This document shows positions 1 to 14,000 of a stretch of DNA of 64,000 nucleotides, piece after piece. This DNA is from Mytilus edulis (taxonomy: Eukaryota > Mollusca > Bivalvia > Mytilida > Mytilidae). Position numbers and translations under genes: made by a program. Within the stretch, counting starts at the first letter, position 1. The number at the start of each line of letters is the position of its first letter. The stretch lies in the NCBI RefSeq assembly GCF_963676685.1, contig NC_092350.1:3647486-3711485 (forward strand). Direction: 5' to 3'. The notes beneath the pieces are model-generated. The model was not told the origin of the DNA. It searched no databases and worked only from the letters and a program-made list of their open reading frames with translations.

Positions 1-895
1 GTATTTTGTACAGATCTTGGTACATGAAAGGCATAAGGTTCATCAATGATATTGTAGATGATAAAGGGGATTTTTTGTCTCATGACGCTATTAACAAAAA
101 ATATAACCTGAATGTCACTTTTGTAGACAGTCTATCTACTAAGCTTGCTATACCACGTGACTGGAAAGATTTTTTATTACAACAACACAAGTCACCTAAC
201 AGCAAATCATTTGGATTCGTTTTTGAGCATGAGAATAAAAAAATGTCTATTAGTAAATTATTTGCTAAAGATGTATATTCACTTTTTATCGATCGGGGGA
301 GTGTTTATCCTATTTCACAACAAAGATGGGAAGAAGAGTTTTAATATAGAAATTAGTGACGAACAATGGAAAAATATTTATTCATTAGCTTTCAAATGTA
401 CTATAGAAAGCAAACTACAAGCTTTTCAATATAAATAACTACACAGAATAGTCTCACATAATTATCTTCTTGAAAAATATAGACTTTCCTTAACTAATGA
501 ATGTGCCAGTTGTAAAGAAATAAAAAACTATAGAGCATAAATTTTTTGAATGTACAGAAATAAAACAATTTTGGAGAGATTTTTCAAATTGGTGGTATTC
601 AGTTTTTGGAGAAAAAATATTCTTGAATAAAGACAGTGTCATTTTTGGTGTATTGAATTCTGATAACTTAGTTTTAAATTATTGCATTCTACAGGCAAAA
701 TATTACATTTATCATGTAAAGAACACACAATTAGACAGACTGTTCATATCTGTGCAAGCTTTTCTTAAATTTTTGAAAAGACGTCTGGAGATATTAGAAT
801 ATTTATATATTTCTAAAGACAAACACGAGTCATTTGTCAACAGATGGGGGGGGGGGGGGGGGGGGGGGGGGGGATTCATGAAAGCTATTTAATTA
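1..895 (+). pseudogene. LINE reverse transcriptase, C-terminal fragment (decayed)
   Basis: This is the C-terminal end of a non-LTR retrotransposon polymerase ORF, running in from the left edge. The pieces lie in shifting frames: residues like GIRFINDIVDDKGDF at 30-85, then SDEQWKNIYSLAF at 355-396, then a Cys cluster ending in HKFFECTEIKQFW at 535-575, then a final alpha-helical stretch to about 840. The W..IY, C..C and H.F..C..I..FW spacing is the zinc-binding tail typical of L1/Tx1-like LINE proteins. There is a frameshift near 320-345, a stop at 436-438, and another frame change before 540. It cannot encode an active protein. The clade within the LINEs is uncertain. Confidence 0.75.
846..873 (+). 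repeat. Homopolymer run of 28 G
   Basis: Twenty-eight consecutive G residues lie inside the 3' end of the LINE. This is exceptional in such AT-rich DNA. The run may be a slippage expansion of a shorter native G-tract, and its length is prone to sequencing error. Confidence 0.95.
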
Positions 896-1126
896 AAATT
901 AAATTTATTTTTCAATATTTTTATAGTATTATGTAATGGAAAGTATTCTTAAGACGTATCATATACTGAATATTCACACCACTATCTTGTAAATTTTTAC
1001 TATGTCTTATTTGCATAATGTCAATAATATAACAATGCCATACATGTCATGTCATTCACTATGTCTTGTAAAAATGTATGTGTGCACTGTAGTTTGAACA
1101 TCAAAAAGATCAATAAAAAAAAAAGA
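896..1126 (+). mobile_element. LINE 3' untranslated region and poly(A) end
   Basis: AT-rich sequence follows the LINE coding remnant and ends in CAATAAAAAAAAAAG near 1,112-1,126. This is the expected poly(A)-type 3' terminus of a retroposed LINE. No coding sequence is visible here. Confidence 0.55.
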
Positions 1127-2544
1127 AATTGAACAGCTTACAGAGAGATTATGTAAACCTTCCAAACGGTGTTTAATTTTTGTATAAACTTGTTTTAGAT
1201 TACTGCTGGTGTTTTAGGATACAATTTCTATAATTTTTATGGTACAAACCTTCAATACGTTATAAATGGGTCTTGCAAATTAACAAAATTGAGAATGGAA
1301 CCCACTTTAGCCTTGAACAATGATTTCGGAACCGACTCTTTCTTAATGACCACGAGAGTTTAACGAACATTCTTTGATTACTAATCAACTGGATGAGGTG
1401 GACCCAACTAATTGACATTTTAGAAAAATTGATGAAACTGAACAGTGAACATACAAGAGACAATCGTCCTGCGATTATGACACACAAATGCTAAATGACA
1501 TAAAGGTCCAATGGCCGAGTGTACATATTAAATAGCTTTGTACATATATGTATGATTTATGTAATGATACATATAGCAGGTCCAAAAGGCTCAATAATTA
1601 CAAATGGACTGTTTAGGGTTCTTAATAGTGATTTTATTAACACTGACTGCATATGATTTAACCCTACAATATATATAACAATAATAAATACACATTACAT
1701 AGACAACGCATAACAACATAAAACAGACATATAGACAATGGAGAATAAGTAAGATATATCCCAATATTATTACTTCTCTTATATTAAAATGAAATGCACA
1801 AATAACGTCTCATAATAATGTGCTCTAAAGTATTATAAATAAGCATAAGCACTAGCAATCTCAATGTATGTGTTCCGACAAGTACATATAAACACTATAA
1901 CACTATACAGTTATAAAATGGACAAGGCAATCACAAACTAAAACATGTAACACATTCCTTACCATATACGTGGTATATGGGTCATGCGTGGAACCATCTA
2001 CTTGGTTTCTGTCATAACCAATTCAATATCATAATCTGTAGAAATGAACAATGAATTCCAACAGATGTATAAATTTGTATATAATATCCAATATCAAATG
2101 TTGTCAAAATGTCACAAAGGCAAATAAAACAGGTAAGTAACAAAACTGTCACTAGAAAATTAAATAGAACAACGGAATCAATAAAGAATACCTAAACAAC
2201 TCACAAGTGACCAATAAAATGACCAGTACTTTCCCTCCAACACCGAATGAGGTCCAGGACAAGAAAATGACTGAGGACCAATAAAGGAAAGTGTGAAACT
2301 GAATACTAAAGAGTGAAAATCATAGCTGTATCAAATATAATAAGCAAAATAACATATATGACTAAAACTATATTAACTAATACTAATCATATTTGATTAC
2401 CAATCAAATATGACTCTGGCACCTACACAAATCACTGTAATATATAATTAGTTACTTACTAGTTAGACAATGCGCATGAAAAATAGAAATCCATTGAAAT
2501 ACAATGGTATCATGACACGACATATAAATATATAATACATGTCA
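1127..2544. other. Non-coding AT-rich sequence
   Basis: No convincing gene is seen; the only ORF over 70 codons (minus strand near 1,260-1,487) has no recognisable domain. An 11-bp inverted repeat with a 3-nt loop lies at 2,388-2,412 (arm CATATTTGATT). Confidence 0.6.
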
Positions 2545-2685
2545 ATGTTGTATTTCTGTTGTGTCGTAGTTCACCTCTTACATTTTATGCGCTTCCCTCA
2601 GTTTTAGCTTGTAACCGGATTTGTGTTTGTGTCAATCAATTTATGAATTTTGAACAGCGGTATGCTACTGTTGCCTTTATTTACA
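2545..2685 (+). repeat. Bivalve dispersed repeat, copy 1 (tail only)
   Basis: The segment around TTTCTGTTGTGTCGTAGTTC through GAACAGCGGTATGCTACTGT matches 18,421-18,550 nearly base for base. I recognise it as a SINE-like repeat common in mussel sequences; no family name is claimed. Confidence 0.7.
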
Positions 2686-3019
2686 AATCTGACAGATATT
2701 GTTCAACATCTAACATCTATTGAGAACGTTAGTTCTACAGGTTATACAATAGTAGCTTATTCTAAAGTCACTTTCTCTTCAGATTGGTTAGTAATGTTTG
2801 TGAAGAGCAGGATCATGTCTCCCTGTATCGCTATTCAGTTTCATTTTCTGAAGTATTCATTGTACTAGTTAAACTAGTGAGTCTTTTTTTCGTAAAAAGA
2901 GCCTCGAACTAATGTTTCTTAACACAATGAATATTTATCTTAAATTGCCTGATATTGATTTCGAGATTTGCCCTCACGATTTAAGTAGAAATTCGCATTC
3001 TATAGACCCAAAAGTAAAT

Positions 3020-3570
3020 CACAGCGGCAGCAACTTAGTAAAAGTATTGAAGTAAAAACCAATAGAAAGTTGTAAATTTAGGGAATGTCAATTAAGTGGC
3101 ATTGACAGCAACCCAGTTTTAATACTGAAAACCTGGCTACTTAACAGGTGATAGTACGAGGGACTGACGATTTACGAGTTTGATCATCGAGTAGATGGTA
3201 GAAGTGGAGTCTTGACTACTAGACTGATGATGTTCTAAGAGACTGTTTGTACGAAAGTAGCGGCAGTGACCCATTGTTAGTATTGAATGAATAACTACTA
3301 ATAAATATCTCTACGGACAGTCAGTCCACAAGCAGCGTCATCCATCCACCGTTAGTACTGTATAAATTACTACTAGACAACAAAATCTTGTGGCATTGTC
3401 AGTCCTCTATTAGCGGTCGCGACCAACTTTTAGGACTGTATGAATTACTAATATTAAAATATCTTAAGGTTTTGTCACTCCTGAAGCAGCAGCTGCACAC
3501 TACTGTTAGTACTGTATAAATAAATACTAGAAAGATATATTAAGGGACTGTTAGTCCACAAGTAGCGACA
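3020..3570. repeat. Degenerate tandem repeat, about 75-80 bp period
   Basis: Phrases such as GTTAGTACTGTATAAAT recur at about 3,278, 3,351, 3,432 and 3,507, each near CAGTCC and AGCGNC motifs. The units are heavily diverged, so this looks like an old minisatellite of about seven copies. No coding is seen. Confidence 0.6.
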
Positions 3571-4234
3571 GGGATTAAATTAGAGGAAACTAAGCACTAT
3601 AGTATCGTTTTTAATTTATCTAATTTGAATGATATGAAATTGACACAGTGGAAAGGTATTGGCTCGTTGTTATTTATCTAACTAGGGTTAACCCTATTTA
3701 TAACACCATGTCTGAATAATGTCAAGATATCTGTATTCAGCTGTGAATATAACCAATATTCCCGACACCTAATCCAAAAGTACTGTTGTCCGAACATTTT
3801 GAAATAGAACAATTAAAGCATGTTGGAAGATCGTTTTATCATTGTATTTACCAATGTACGACTGATACGATTTCATTGAGGTGTACCATTTGGAATTGTG
3901 TTCTGTAAGTAAGAAACAAAATAATTTTTGGAAATAGCTTTCAAGTCTGGTTATTTGTTCCATCGTATTTCTATTTTGATGAAATCCATTCTGATAAGGC
4001 ATGTTATGTTAGTAAATATTATTTTTCACAAAATTCCATCGTAATCTGTTATTGATAATTTTTTCCAGATAATTTTAACTTTAGATTTTAAAAATATAAT
4101 CTATTTGCTTGTTGGTCACTTGAGTTTTTCCCATTTTTAAATTTATAATTATTATTCAATTCTTCCTAGGCGGAGAAGCAAATTCTTATATATAGCAAAA
4201 GAAGAACACCAAGTGATCTATAACTTTATATGAA
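3571..4234. other. Non-coding AT-rich sequence
   Basis: I see no gene, tandem repeat or recognisable mobile element in this stretch. Confidence 0.5.
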
Positions 4235-4742
4235 AACTTGAGGCTCTTAAGAGCCTGTGTCGCTCACCTTGGTCTATGTACATACATGTATTAAACAAAG
4301 GACACAGATGGATTCATGACAAAATTGTGTTTTGATGATGGTGATGTGTTTGTAGATCTTACTTTACTGAATGTTCTTGCTACATTCAATTTCTCTATCT
4401 ATAATAAACTTGGCCCTTTAGATACACAGAAGAAAAATAATTTACAAACATTTATAAAATTAATGAATATTGTTAAAAATTGACTATAAAGGCAATAACT
4501 CTTTGAGGGGGTTAACTGACCATTTAGGTCATGTTGAATTATTTTTAGATCTTACTTTGCTGAGCATTATAGCTGTTGACAGTTTATCTCTATCTATACT
4601 AATATTCAAGATAATAACTAAAAACAGCAAAATTTCTTTAAAACTTACCAATTGTGGGGCAGCAACCCAACAACCCATTGTCCAATTCATCTGAAAATTT
4701 CAGAGCAGATAAATATTGACTAGATAAACAATTCAACCCCTT
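4235..4742 (+). repeat. Long bivalve dispersed repeat
   Basis: It begins near GAGCCTGTGTCGCTCACCTT and includes GACACAGATGGATTCATGAC, two diverged halves around TAGATCTTACTTT, and CAGCAACCCAACAACCC near the end. I recognise this block as a very common non-coding repeat of bivalve genomes. It abuts the 96-bp array, so the array may have grown from its edge. Confidence 0.65.
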
Positions 4743-5340
4743 TCAGATTAAAGTATTGTATTGTATTGCCGAGTTTTGTTTTCTCTTTATGATATATCGT
4801 GATCATAAATGTTTGAGCCAACCTTGATTGATTGTGTTAAAGTGACCTTTAAAGTATTGTACTGTATTGCCGATTTTAGTTTTCTCTTTCTATATATCGT
4901 GATCATAAATGTGTGAGCCTTGATTGATTGTGTTATAGTGACCATTAAAGAATGGTACTGCATTGCCGATTTTTGTTTTTTCTTTCTATATATCGTGATT
5001 ATGAATGTTTGAGCCTTGATTGATTGTGTTATAGTTACCATTAAAGTATCGTACTGTATCGCCAAGTTTAGTTTTCTCTTTCTAAATATCGTCATCATGA
5101 ATGTTTGAGCAAACCTTGATTGATTGTGTTATAGTGACCATTAAAGTATGGTACTGTATTGCCGATTTTAGATTTCTCTTTCTATATATCGTGATCATGA
5201 ATGTTTGAGCAAACCTTGATTGATTGTGTTATAGTGACCATTAAAGTATCGTACTGTATTGCCAATTTTAGATTTCTCTTTCTATATATCGTGATCATGA
5301 ATGTTTGAGTCTTGATTGATTGTGTTATAGTGACCATTAA

Positions 5341-7440
5341 AGTATGGTACTGTATCGCAAAGTTTTGTTTTCTCTTTATGATATATCGTGATCATGAATG
5401 TTTGAGCCTTGATTAATTGTGTTATAGTGACCATTAAAGAATGGTACTGTATTGCCGATTTTTGTTTTCTCTTTATGATATATCGTGATCATGAATGTTT
5501 GAGCCTTGATTGATTGTGTTACAGTGACCATTAAAGTATGGTACTGTATTGCCGATTTTAGATTTCTCTTTCTATATATCGTGATCATGAATGTTTTAGC
5601 CTTGATTGATTGTGTTATAGTTACCATTAAAGAATGGTACTGTATTGCCGATTTTAGATTTCTCTTTCTATATATCGTCATCATGAATGTTTGAGCCTTG
5701 ATTGATTGTGTTATAGTGATCATTAAAGAATGGTACTGTATTGCCGATTTTAGATTTCTCTTTCTATATATTGTCATCATGAATGTTTGAGCCTTGATTG
5801 ATTGTGTTATAGTTACCATTAAAGTATCGTACTGTATCGCCAAGTTTTGTTTTTTTTTCTATATATCGTCATCATGAATGTTTGAGCCTTGATTAATTGT
5901 GTTATAGTGACCATTAAAGTATCGTACTGTATTGCCGATTTTTGTTTTCTCTTTCTATATATCGTGATCATGAATGTTTGAGCCTTGATTGATTGTGTAA
6001 TAGTGACCATTAAAGAATGGTACTGCATTGCCGATTTTTGTTTTTTCTTTCTATATATCGTGATTATGAATGTTTGAGCCTTGATTGATTGTGTTATAGT
6101 GACCATTAAAGAATGGTACTGCATTGCCGATTTTTGTTTTCTCTTTATGATATATCGTGATCATGAATGTTTGAGCCTTGATTGATTGTGTTATAGTTAC
6201 CATTAAAGTATCGTACTGTATCGCCAAGTTTTGTTTTCTCTTTCTATATATCGTGATCATGAATGTTTGAGCCTTGATTAATTGTGTTATAGTTACCATT
6301 AAAGTATCGTACTGTATTGCCGATTTTTGATTTCTCTTTCTATATATCGTGATTATGAATGTTTGAGCCTTGATTAATTGTGTTATAGTGACCATTAAAG
6401 AATGATACTGTATTGCCGATTTTTGTTTTCTCTTTCTATATATCGTGATTATGAATGTTTGAGCCTTGATTAATTGTGTTATAGTTACCATTAAAGTATC
6501 GTACTGTATTGCCGATTTTAGTTTTCTCTTTCTATATATCGTGATTATAAATGTTTGAGCCTTGATTAATTGTGTTATAGTTACCATTAAAGAATGGTAC
6601 TGTATTGCCGATTTTTGTTTTCTTTTTCTATATATCGTGATTATGAATGTTTGAGCCTTGATTAATTGTGTTATAGTTACCATTAAAGTATCGTACTGTA
6701 TCACCAAGTTTTGTTTTCTCTTTCTATATATCGTGATTATGAATGTTTGAGCCTTGATTGATTGTGTTATAGTTACCATTAAAGTATCGTACTGTATTGC
6801 CGATTTTAGTTTTCTCTTTATGAAATATCGTCATCATGAATGTTTGAGCTTTGATTAATTGTGTTATAGTGACCATTAAAGTATCGTACTGTATTGCCGA
6901 TTTTAGATTTCTCTTTCTATATATCGTGATTATGAATGTTTGAGCAAACCTTGATTGATTGTGTTATAGTTACCATTAAAGTATCGTACTGTATTGCCGA
7001 TTTTAGATTTCTCTTTATGATATATCGTGATTATGAATGTTTGAGCCTTGATTAATTGTGTTACAGTGACCATTAAAGTATGGTACTGTATTGCCGATTT
7101 TAGTTTTCTCTTTCTATATATCGTGATCATGAATGTTTGAGCCTTGATTGATTGTGTTATAGTTACCATTAAAGTATCGTACTGTATTGCCGATTTTAGA
7201 TTTCTCTTTATGATATATCGTGATTATGAATGTTTGAGCCTTGATTAATTGTGTTATAGTGACCATTAAAGTATGGTACTGTATTGCCGATTTTAGATTT
7301 CTCTTTCTATATATCGTGATCATGAATGTTTGAGCCTTGATTGATTGTGTTATAGTTACCATTAAAGTATGGTACTGTATTGCCGATTTTAGTTTTCTCT
7401 TTCTATATATCATGATTATGAATGTTTGAGCCTTGATTAA
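5341..7440. repeat. Higher-order block A of the 96-bp array
   Basis: Rare variants recur in the same order elsewhere. GAATGTTTTAGCC at about 5,591 recurs at 8,192, and the CATGATTATG variant at about 7,408 recurs 2,601 bp later. GTATCGCAAAG at 5,350 recurs 6,559 bp later. A 242-codon minus-strand ORF at 6,051-6,779 is repeated at 8,652 and 12,610. The block limits are approximate. Confidence 0.75.
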
Positions 7441-8099
7441 TTGTGTTATAGTTACCATTAAAGTATCGTACTGTATTGCCGATTTTAGTTTTCTCTTTCT
7501 ATATATCGTGATTATGAATGTTTGAGCCTTGATTAGTTGTGTTATAGTTACCATTAAAGAATGGTACTGTATTGCCGATTTTTGTTTTCTCTTTCTATAT
7601 ATCGTGATTATGAATGTTTGAGCCTTGATTGATTGTGTTATAGTTACCATTAAAGTATCGTACTGTATTGCCGATTTTAGATTTCTCTTTCTATATATCG
7701 TGATTATGAATGTTTGAGCCTTGATTGATTGTGTTATAGTGACCATTAAAATATCGTACTGTATTGCCGATTTTAGTTTTCTCTTTCTAAATATCGTGAT
7801 CATGAATGTTTGAGCCTTGATTGATTGTGTTATAGTTACCATTAAAGTATCGTACTGTATTGCCGATTTTAGATTTCTCTTTATGATATATCGTGATCAT
7901 GAATGTTTGAGCCTTGATTAATTGTGTTATAGTGACCATTAAAGTATGGTACTGTATTGCCGATTTTAGTTTTCTCTTTCTATATATCGTGATTATGAAT
8001 GTTTGAGCCTTGATTGATTGTGTTATAGTTACCATTAAAGTATCGTACTGTATCGCCAAGTTTTGTTTTCTCTTTCTAAATATCGTAAACATGAATGTT

Positions 8100-10040
8100 T
8101 GAGCCTTGATTGATTGTGTTATAGTTACCATTAAAGTATGGTACTGCATTGCCGATTTTTGTTTTCTCTTTCTATATATCGTGATCATGAATGTTTTAGC
8201 CTTGATTGATTGTGTTATAGTTACCATTAAAGAATGGTACTGTATTGCCGATTTTAGATTTCTCTTTCTATATATCGTCATCATGAATGTTTGAGCCTTG
8301 ATTGATTGTGTTATAGTGATCATTAAAGAATGGTACTGTATTGCCGATTTTAGATTTCTCTTTCTATATATCGTCATCATGAATGTTTGAGCCTTGATTG
8401 ATTGTGTTATAGTTACCATTAAAGTATCGTACTGTATCGCCAAGTTTTTTTTTTTTTTTCTATATATCGTCATCATGAATGTTTGAGCCTTGATTAATTG
8501 TGTTATAGTGACCATTAAAGTATCGTACTGTATTGCCGATTTTTGTTTTCTCTTTCTATATATCGTGATCATGAATGTTTGAGCCTTGATTGATTGTGTA
8601 ATAGTGACCATTAAAGAATGGTACTGCATTGCCGATTTTTGTTTTTTCTTTCTATATATCGTGATTATGAATGTTTGAGCCTTGATTGATTGTGTTATAG
8701 TGACCATTAAAGAATGGTACTGCATTGCCGATTTTTGTTTTCTCTTTATGATATATCGTGATCATGAATGTTTGAGCCTTGATTGATTGTGTTATAGTTA
8801 CCATTAAAGTATCGTACTGTATCGCCAAGTTTTGTTTTCTCTTTCTATATATCGTGATCATGAATGTTTGAGCCTTGATTAATTGTGTTATAGTTACCAT
8901 TAAAGTATCGTACTGTATTGCCGATTTTTGATTTCTCTTTCTATATATCGTGATTATGAATGTTTGAGCCTTGATTAATTGTGTTATAGTGACCATTAAA
9001 GAATGATACTGTATTGCCGATTTTTGTTTTCTCTTTCTATATATCGTGATTATGAATGTTTGAGCCTTGATTAATTGTGTTATAGTTACCATTAAAGTAT
9101 CGTACTGTATTGCCGATTTTAGTTTTCTCTTTCTATATATCGTGATTATAAATGTTTGAGCCTTGATTAATTGTGTTATAGTTACCATTAAAGAATGGTA
9201 CTGTATTGCCGATTTTTGTTTTCTTTTTCTATATATCGTGATTATGAATGTTTGAGCCTTGATTAATTGTGTTATAGTTACCATTAAAGTATCGTACTGT
9301 ATCACCAAGTTTTGTTTTCTCTTTCTATATATCGTGATTATGAATGTTTGAGCCTTGATTGATTGTGTTATAGTTGCCATTAAAGTATCGTACTGTATTG
9401 CCGATTTTAGTTTTCTCTTTATGAAATATCGTCATCATGAATGTTTGAGCCTTGATTAATTGTGTTATAGTGACCATTAAAGTATCGTACTGTATTGCCG
9501 ATTTTAGATTTCTCTTTCTATATATCGTGATTATGAATGTTTGAGCAAACCTTGATTGATTGTGTTATAGTTACCATTAAAGTATCGTACTGTATTGCCG
9601 ATTTTAGATTTCTCTTTATGATATATCGTGATTATGAATGTTTGAGCCTTGATTAATTGTGTTACAGTGACCATTAAAGTATGGTACTGTATTGCCGATT
9701 TTAGTTTTCTCTTTCTATATATCGTGATCATGAATGTTTGAGCCTTGATTGATTGTGTTATAGTTACCATTAAAGTATCGTACTGTATTGCCGATTTTAG
9801 ATTTCTCTTTATGATATATCGTGATTATGAATGTTTGAGCCTTGATTAATTGTGTTATAGTGACCATTAAAGTATGGTACTGTATTGCCGATTTTAGATT
9901 TCTCTTTCTATATATCGTGATCATGAATGTTTGAGCCTTGATTGATTGTGTTATAGTTACCATTAAAGTATGGTACTGTATTGCCGATTTTAGTTTTCTC
10001 TTTCTATATATCATGATTATGAATGTTTGAGCCTTGATTG
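8100..10040. repeat. Higher-order block B of the 96-bp array
   Basis: This corresponds to block A shifted by 2,601 bp (27 units plus length variants). It differs at only scattered positions, for example a G for A at about 9,376. It implies a recent segmental duplication inside the array. Confidence 0.75.
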
Positions 10041-11899
10041 ATTGTGTTATAGTTACCATTAAAGTATGGTACTGTATTGCCGATTTTAGTTTTCTCTTTC
10101 TATATATCGTGATTATGAATGTTTGAGCCTTGATTGATTGTGTTATAGTTACCATTAAAGTATCGTACTGTATTGCCGATTTTAGATTTCTCTTTCTATA
10201 TATCGTGATTATGAATGTTTGAGCCTTGATTAATTGTGTTATAGTTACCATTAAAGTATCGTACTGTATCGCCAAGTTTTGTTTTTTTTTTCTATATATC
10301 GTGATCATGAATGTTTGAGCCTTGATTGATTGTGTTATAGTTACCATTAAAGTATCGTACTGTATTGCCGATTTTAGATTTCTCTTTATGATATATCGTG
10401 ATCATGAATGTTTGAGCCTTGATTAATTGTGTTATAGTGACCATTAAAGTATGGTACTGTATTGCCGATTTTAGTTTTCTCTTTCTATATATCGTGATTA
10501 TGAATGTTTGAGCCTTGATTGATTGTGTTATAGTTACCATTAAAGTATCGTACTGTATCGCCAAGTTTTGTTTTCTCTTTCTAAATATCGTAAACATGAA
10601 TGTTTGAGCCTTGATTAGTTGTGTTATAGTGACCATTAAAGTATGGTACTGTATTGCCGATTTTAGATTTCTCTTTCTATATATCGTGATCATGAATGTT
10701 TGAGCCTTGATTAATTGTGTTATAGTTACCATTAAAGTATCGTACTGTATCACCAAGTTTTGTTTTCTCTTTCTAAATATCGTAAACATGAATGTTTGAG
10801 CCTTGATTAATTGTGTTATAGTTACCATTAAAGTATCGTACTGTATTGCCGATTTTAGTTTTCTCTTTCTAAATATCGTGATCATGAATGTTTGAGCCTT
10901 GATTGATTGTGTTATAGTTACCATTAAAGTATCGTACTGTATTGCCGATTTTAGATTTCTCTTTATGATATATCGTGATCATGAATGTTTGAGCCTTGAT
11001 TAATTGTGTTATAGTGACCATTAAAGTATGGTACTGTATTGCCGATTTTAGTTTTCTCTTTCTATATATCGTGATCATGAATGTTTGAGCCTTGATTAAT
11101 TGTGTTATAGTGACCATTAAAGTATGGTACTGCATTGCCGATTTTAGTTTTCTGCTTATGATATATCGTGATCATGAATGTTTGAGTCTTGATTGATTGT
11201 GTTATAGTGACCATTAAAGTATGGTACTGTATTGCCGATTTTAGTTTTCTGCTTATGATATATCGTGATCATGAATGTTTGAGTCTTGATTGATTGTGTT
11301 ATAGTGACCATTAAAGTATCGTACTGTATTGCCGATTTTAGTTTTCTCCTTATGATATATCGTGATCATGAATGTTTGAGTCTTGATTGATTGTGTTATA
11401 GTTACCATTAAAGTATCGTACTGTATCGCCAAGTTTTGTTTTCTCTTTCTAAATATCGTAAACATGAATGTTTGAGCCTTGATTAGTTGTGTTATAGTGA
11501 CCATTAAAGTATGGTACTGTATTGCCGATTTTAGATTTCTCTTTCTATATATCGTGATCATGAATGTTTGAGCAAACCTTGATTGATTGTGTTATAGTGA
11601 CCATTAAAGTATCGTACTGTATTGCCGATTTTAGTTTTCTGCTTATGATATATCGTGATCATGAATGTTTGAGTCTTGATTGATTGTGTTATAGTGACCA
11701 TTAAAGTATGGTACTGTATTGCCGATTTTAGTTTTCTGCTTATGATATATCGTGATCATGAATGTTTGAGTCTTGATTGATTGTGTTATAGTGACCATTA
11801 AAGTATCGTACTGTATTGCCGATTTTAGTTTTCTCCTTATGATATATCGTGATCATGAATGTTTGAGTCTTGATTGATTGTGTTATAGTGACCATTAAA

Positions 11900-14000
11900 G
11901 TATGGTACTGTATCGCAAAGTTTTGTTTTCTCTTTATGATATATCGTGATCATGAATGTTTGAGTCTTGATTAATTGTGTTATAGTGACCATTAAAGAAT
12001 GGTACTGTATTGCCGATTTTTGTTTTCTCTTTATGATATATCGTGATCATGAATGTTTGAGCCTTGATTGATTGTGTTACAGTGACCATTAAAGTATGGT
12101 ACTGTATTGCCGATTTTAGATTTCTCTTTCTATATATCGTGATCATGAATGTTTGAGCCTTGATTGATTGTGTTATAGTTACCATTAAAGAATGGTACTG
12201 TATTGCCGATTTTAGATTTCTCTTTCTATATATCGTGATCATGAATGTTTGAGCCTTGATTGATTGTGTTATAGTGATCATTAAAGAATGGTACTGTATT
12301 GCCGATTTTAGATTTCTCTTTCTATATATCGTCATCATGAATGTTTGAGCCTTGATTGATTGTGTTATAGTTACCATTAAAGTATCGTACTGTATCGCCA
12401 AGTTTTGTTTTTTTTTTCTATATATCGTCATCATGAATGTTTGAGCCTTGATTAATTGTGTTATAGTGACCATTAAAGTATCGTACTGTATTGCCGATTT
12501 TTGTTTTCTCTTTCTATATATCGTGATCATGAATGTTTGAGCCTTGATTGATTGTGTAATAGTGACCATTAAAGAATGGTACTGCATTGCCGATTTTTGT
12601 TTTTTCTTTCTATATATCGTGATTATGAATGATTGAGCCTTGATTGATTGTGTTATAGTGACCATTAAAGTATCGTACTGTATTGCCGATTTTTGTTTTC
12701 TCTTTATGATATATCGTGATCATGAATGTTTGAGCCTTGATTGATTGTGTTATAGTTACCATTAAAGTATCGTACTGTATCGCCAAGTTTTGTTTTCTCT
12801 TTCTATATATCGTGATCATGAATGTTTGAGCCTTGATTAATTGTGTTATAGTTACCATTAAAGTATCGTACTGTATTGCCGATTTTTGATTTCTCTTTCT
12901 ATATATCGTGATTATGAATGTTTGAGCCTTGATTAATTGTGTTATAGTGACCATTAAAGAATGATACTGTATTGCCGATTTTTGTTTTCTCTTTCTATAT
13001 ATCGTGATTATGAATGTTTGAGCCTTGATTAATTGTGTTATAGTTACCATTAAAGTATCGTACTGTATTGCCGATTTTAGTTTTCTCTTTCTATATATCG
13101 TGATTATAAATGTTTGAGCCTTGATTAATTGTGTTATAGTTACCATTAAAGAATGGTACTGTATTGCCGATTTTTGTTTTCTTTTTCTATATATCGTGAT
13201 TATGAATGTTTGAGCCTTGATTAATTGTGTTATAGTTACCATTAAAGTATCGTACTGTATCACCAAGTTTTGTTTTCTCTTTCTATATATCGTGATTATG
13301 AATGTTTGAGCCTTGATTGATTGTGTTATAGTTACCATTAAAGTATCGTACTGTATTGCCGATTTTAGATTTCTCTTTATGATATATCGTGATTATGAAT
13401 GTTTGAGCCTTGATTAATTGTGTTATAGTGACCATTAAAGTATCGTACTGTATTGCCGATTTTAGATTTCTCTTTCTATATATCGTGATTATGAATGTTT
13501 GAGCAAACCTTGATTGATTGTGTTATAGTTACCATTAAAGTATCGTACTGTATTGCCGATTTTAGATTTCTCTTTATGATATATCGTGATTATGAATGTT
13601 TGAGCCTTGATTAATTGTGTTACAGTGACCATTAAAGTATGGTACTGTATTGCCGATTTTAGTTTTCTCTTTCTATATATCGTGATCATGAATGTTTGAG
13701 CCTTGATTGATTGTGTTATAGTTACCATTAAAGTATCGTACTGTATTGCCGATTTTAGATTTCTCTTTATGATATATCGTGATTATGAATGTTTGAGCCT
13801 TGATTAATTGTGTTATAGTGACCATTAAAGTATGGTACTGTATTGCCGATTTTAGATTTCTCTTTCTATATATCGTGATCATGAATGTTTGAGCCTTGAT
13901 TGATTGTGTTATAGTTACCATTAAAGTATGGTACTGTATTGCCGATTTTAGTTTTCTCTTTCTATATATCATGATTATGAATGTTTGAGCCTTGATTAAT
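11900..14000. repeat. Higher-order block C of the 96-bp array
   Basis: This corresponds to block A shifted by 6,559 bp and to block B shifted by 3,958 bp. Between B and C lies a stretch rich in a distinct variant (TTTTCTGCTTATGATATATCG, about 11,150-11,850). Confidence 0.75.

Noticed and set aside
2388-2412. 11-bp hairpin as a transcription terminator
   Set aside because: Intrinsic terminators do not apply in a eukaryotic genome, and no transcript is evident nearby.
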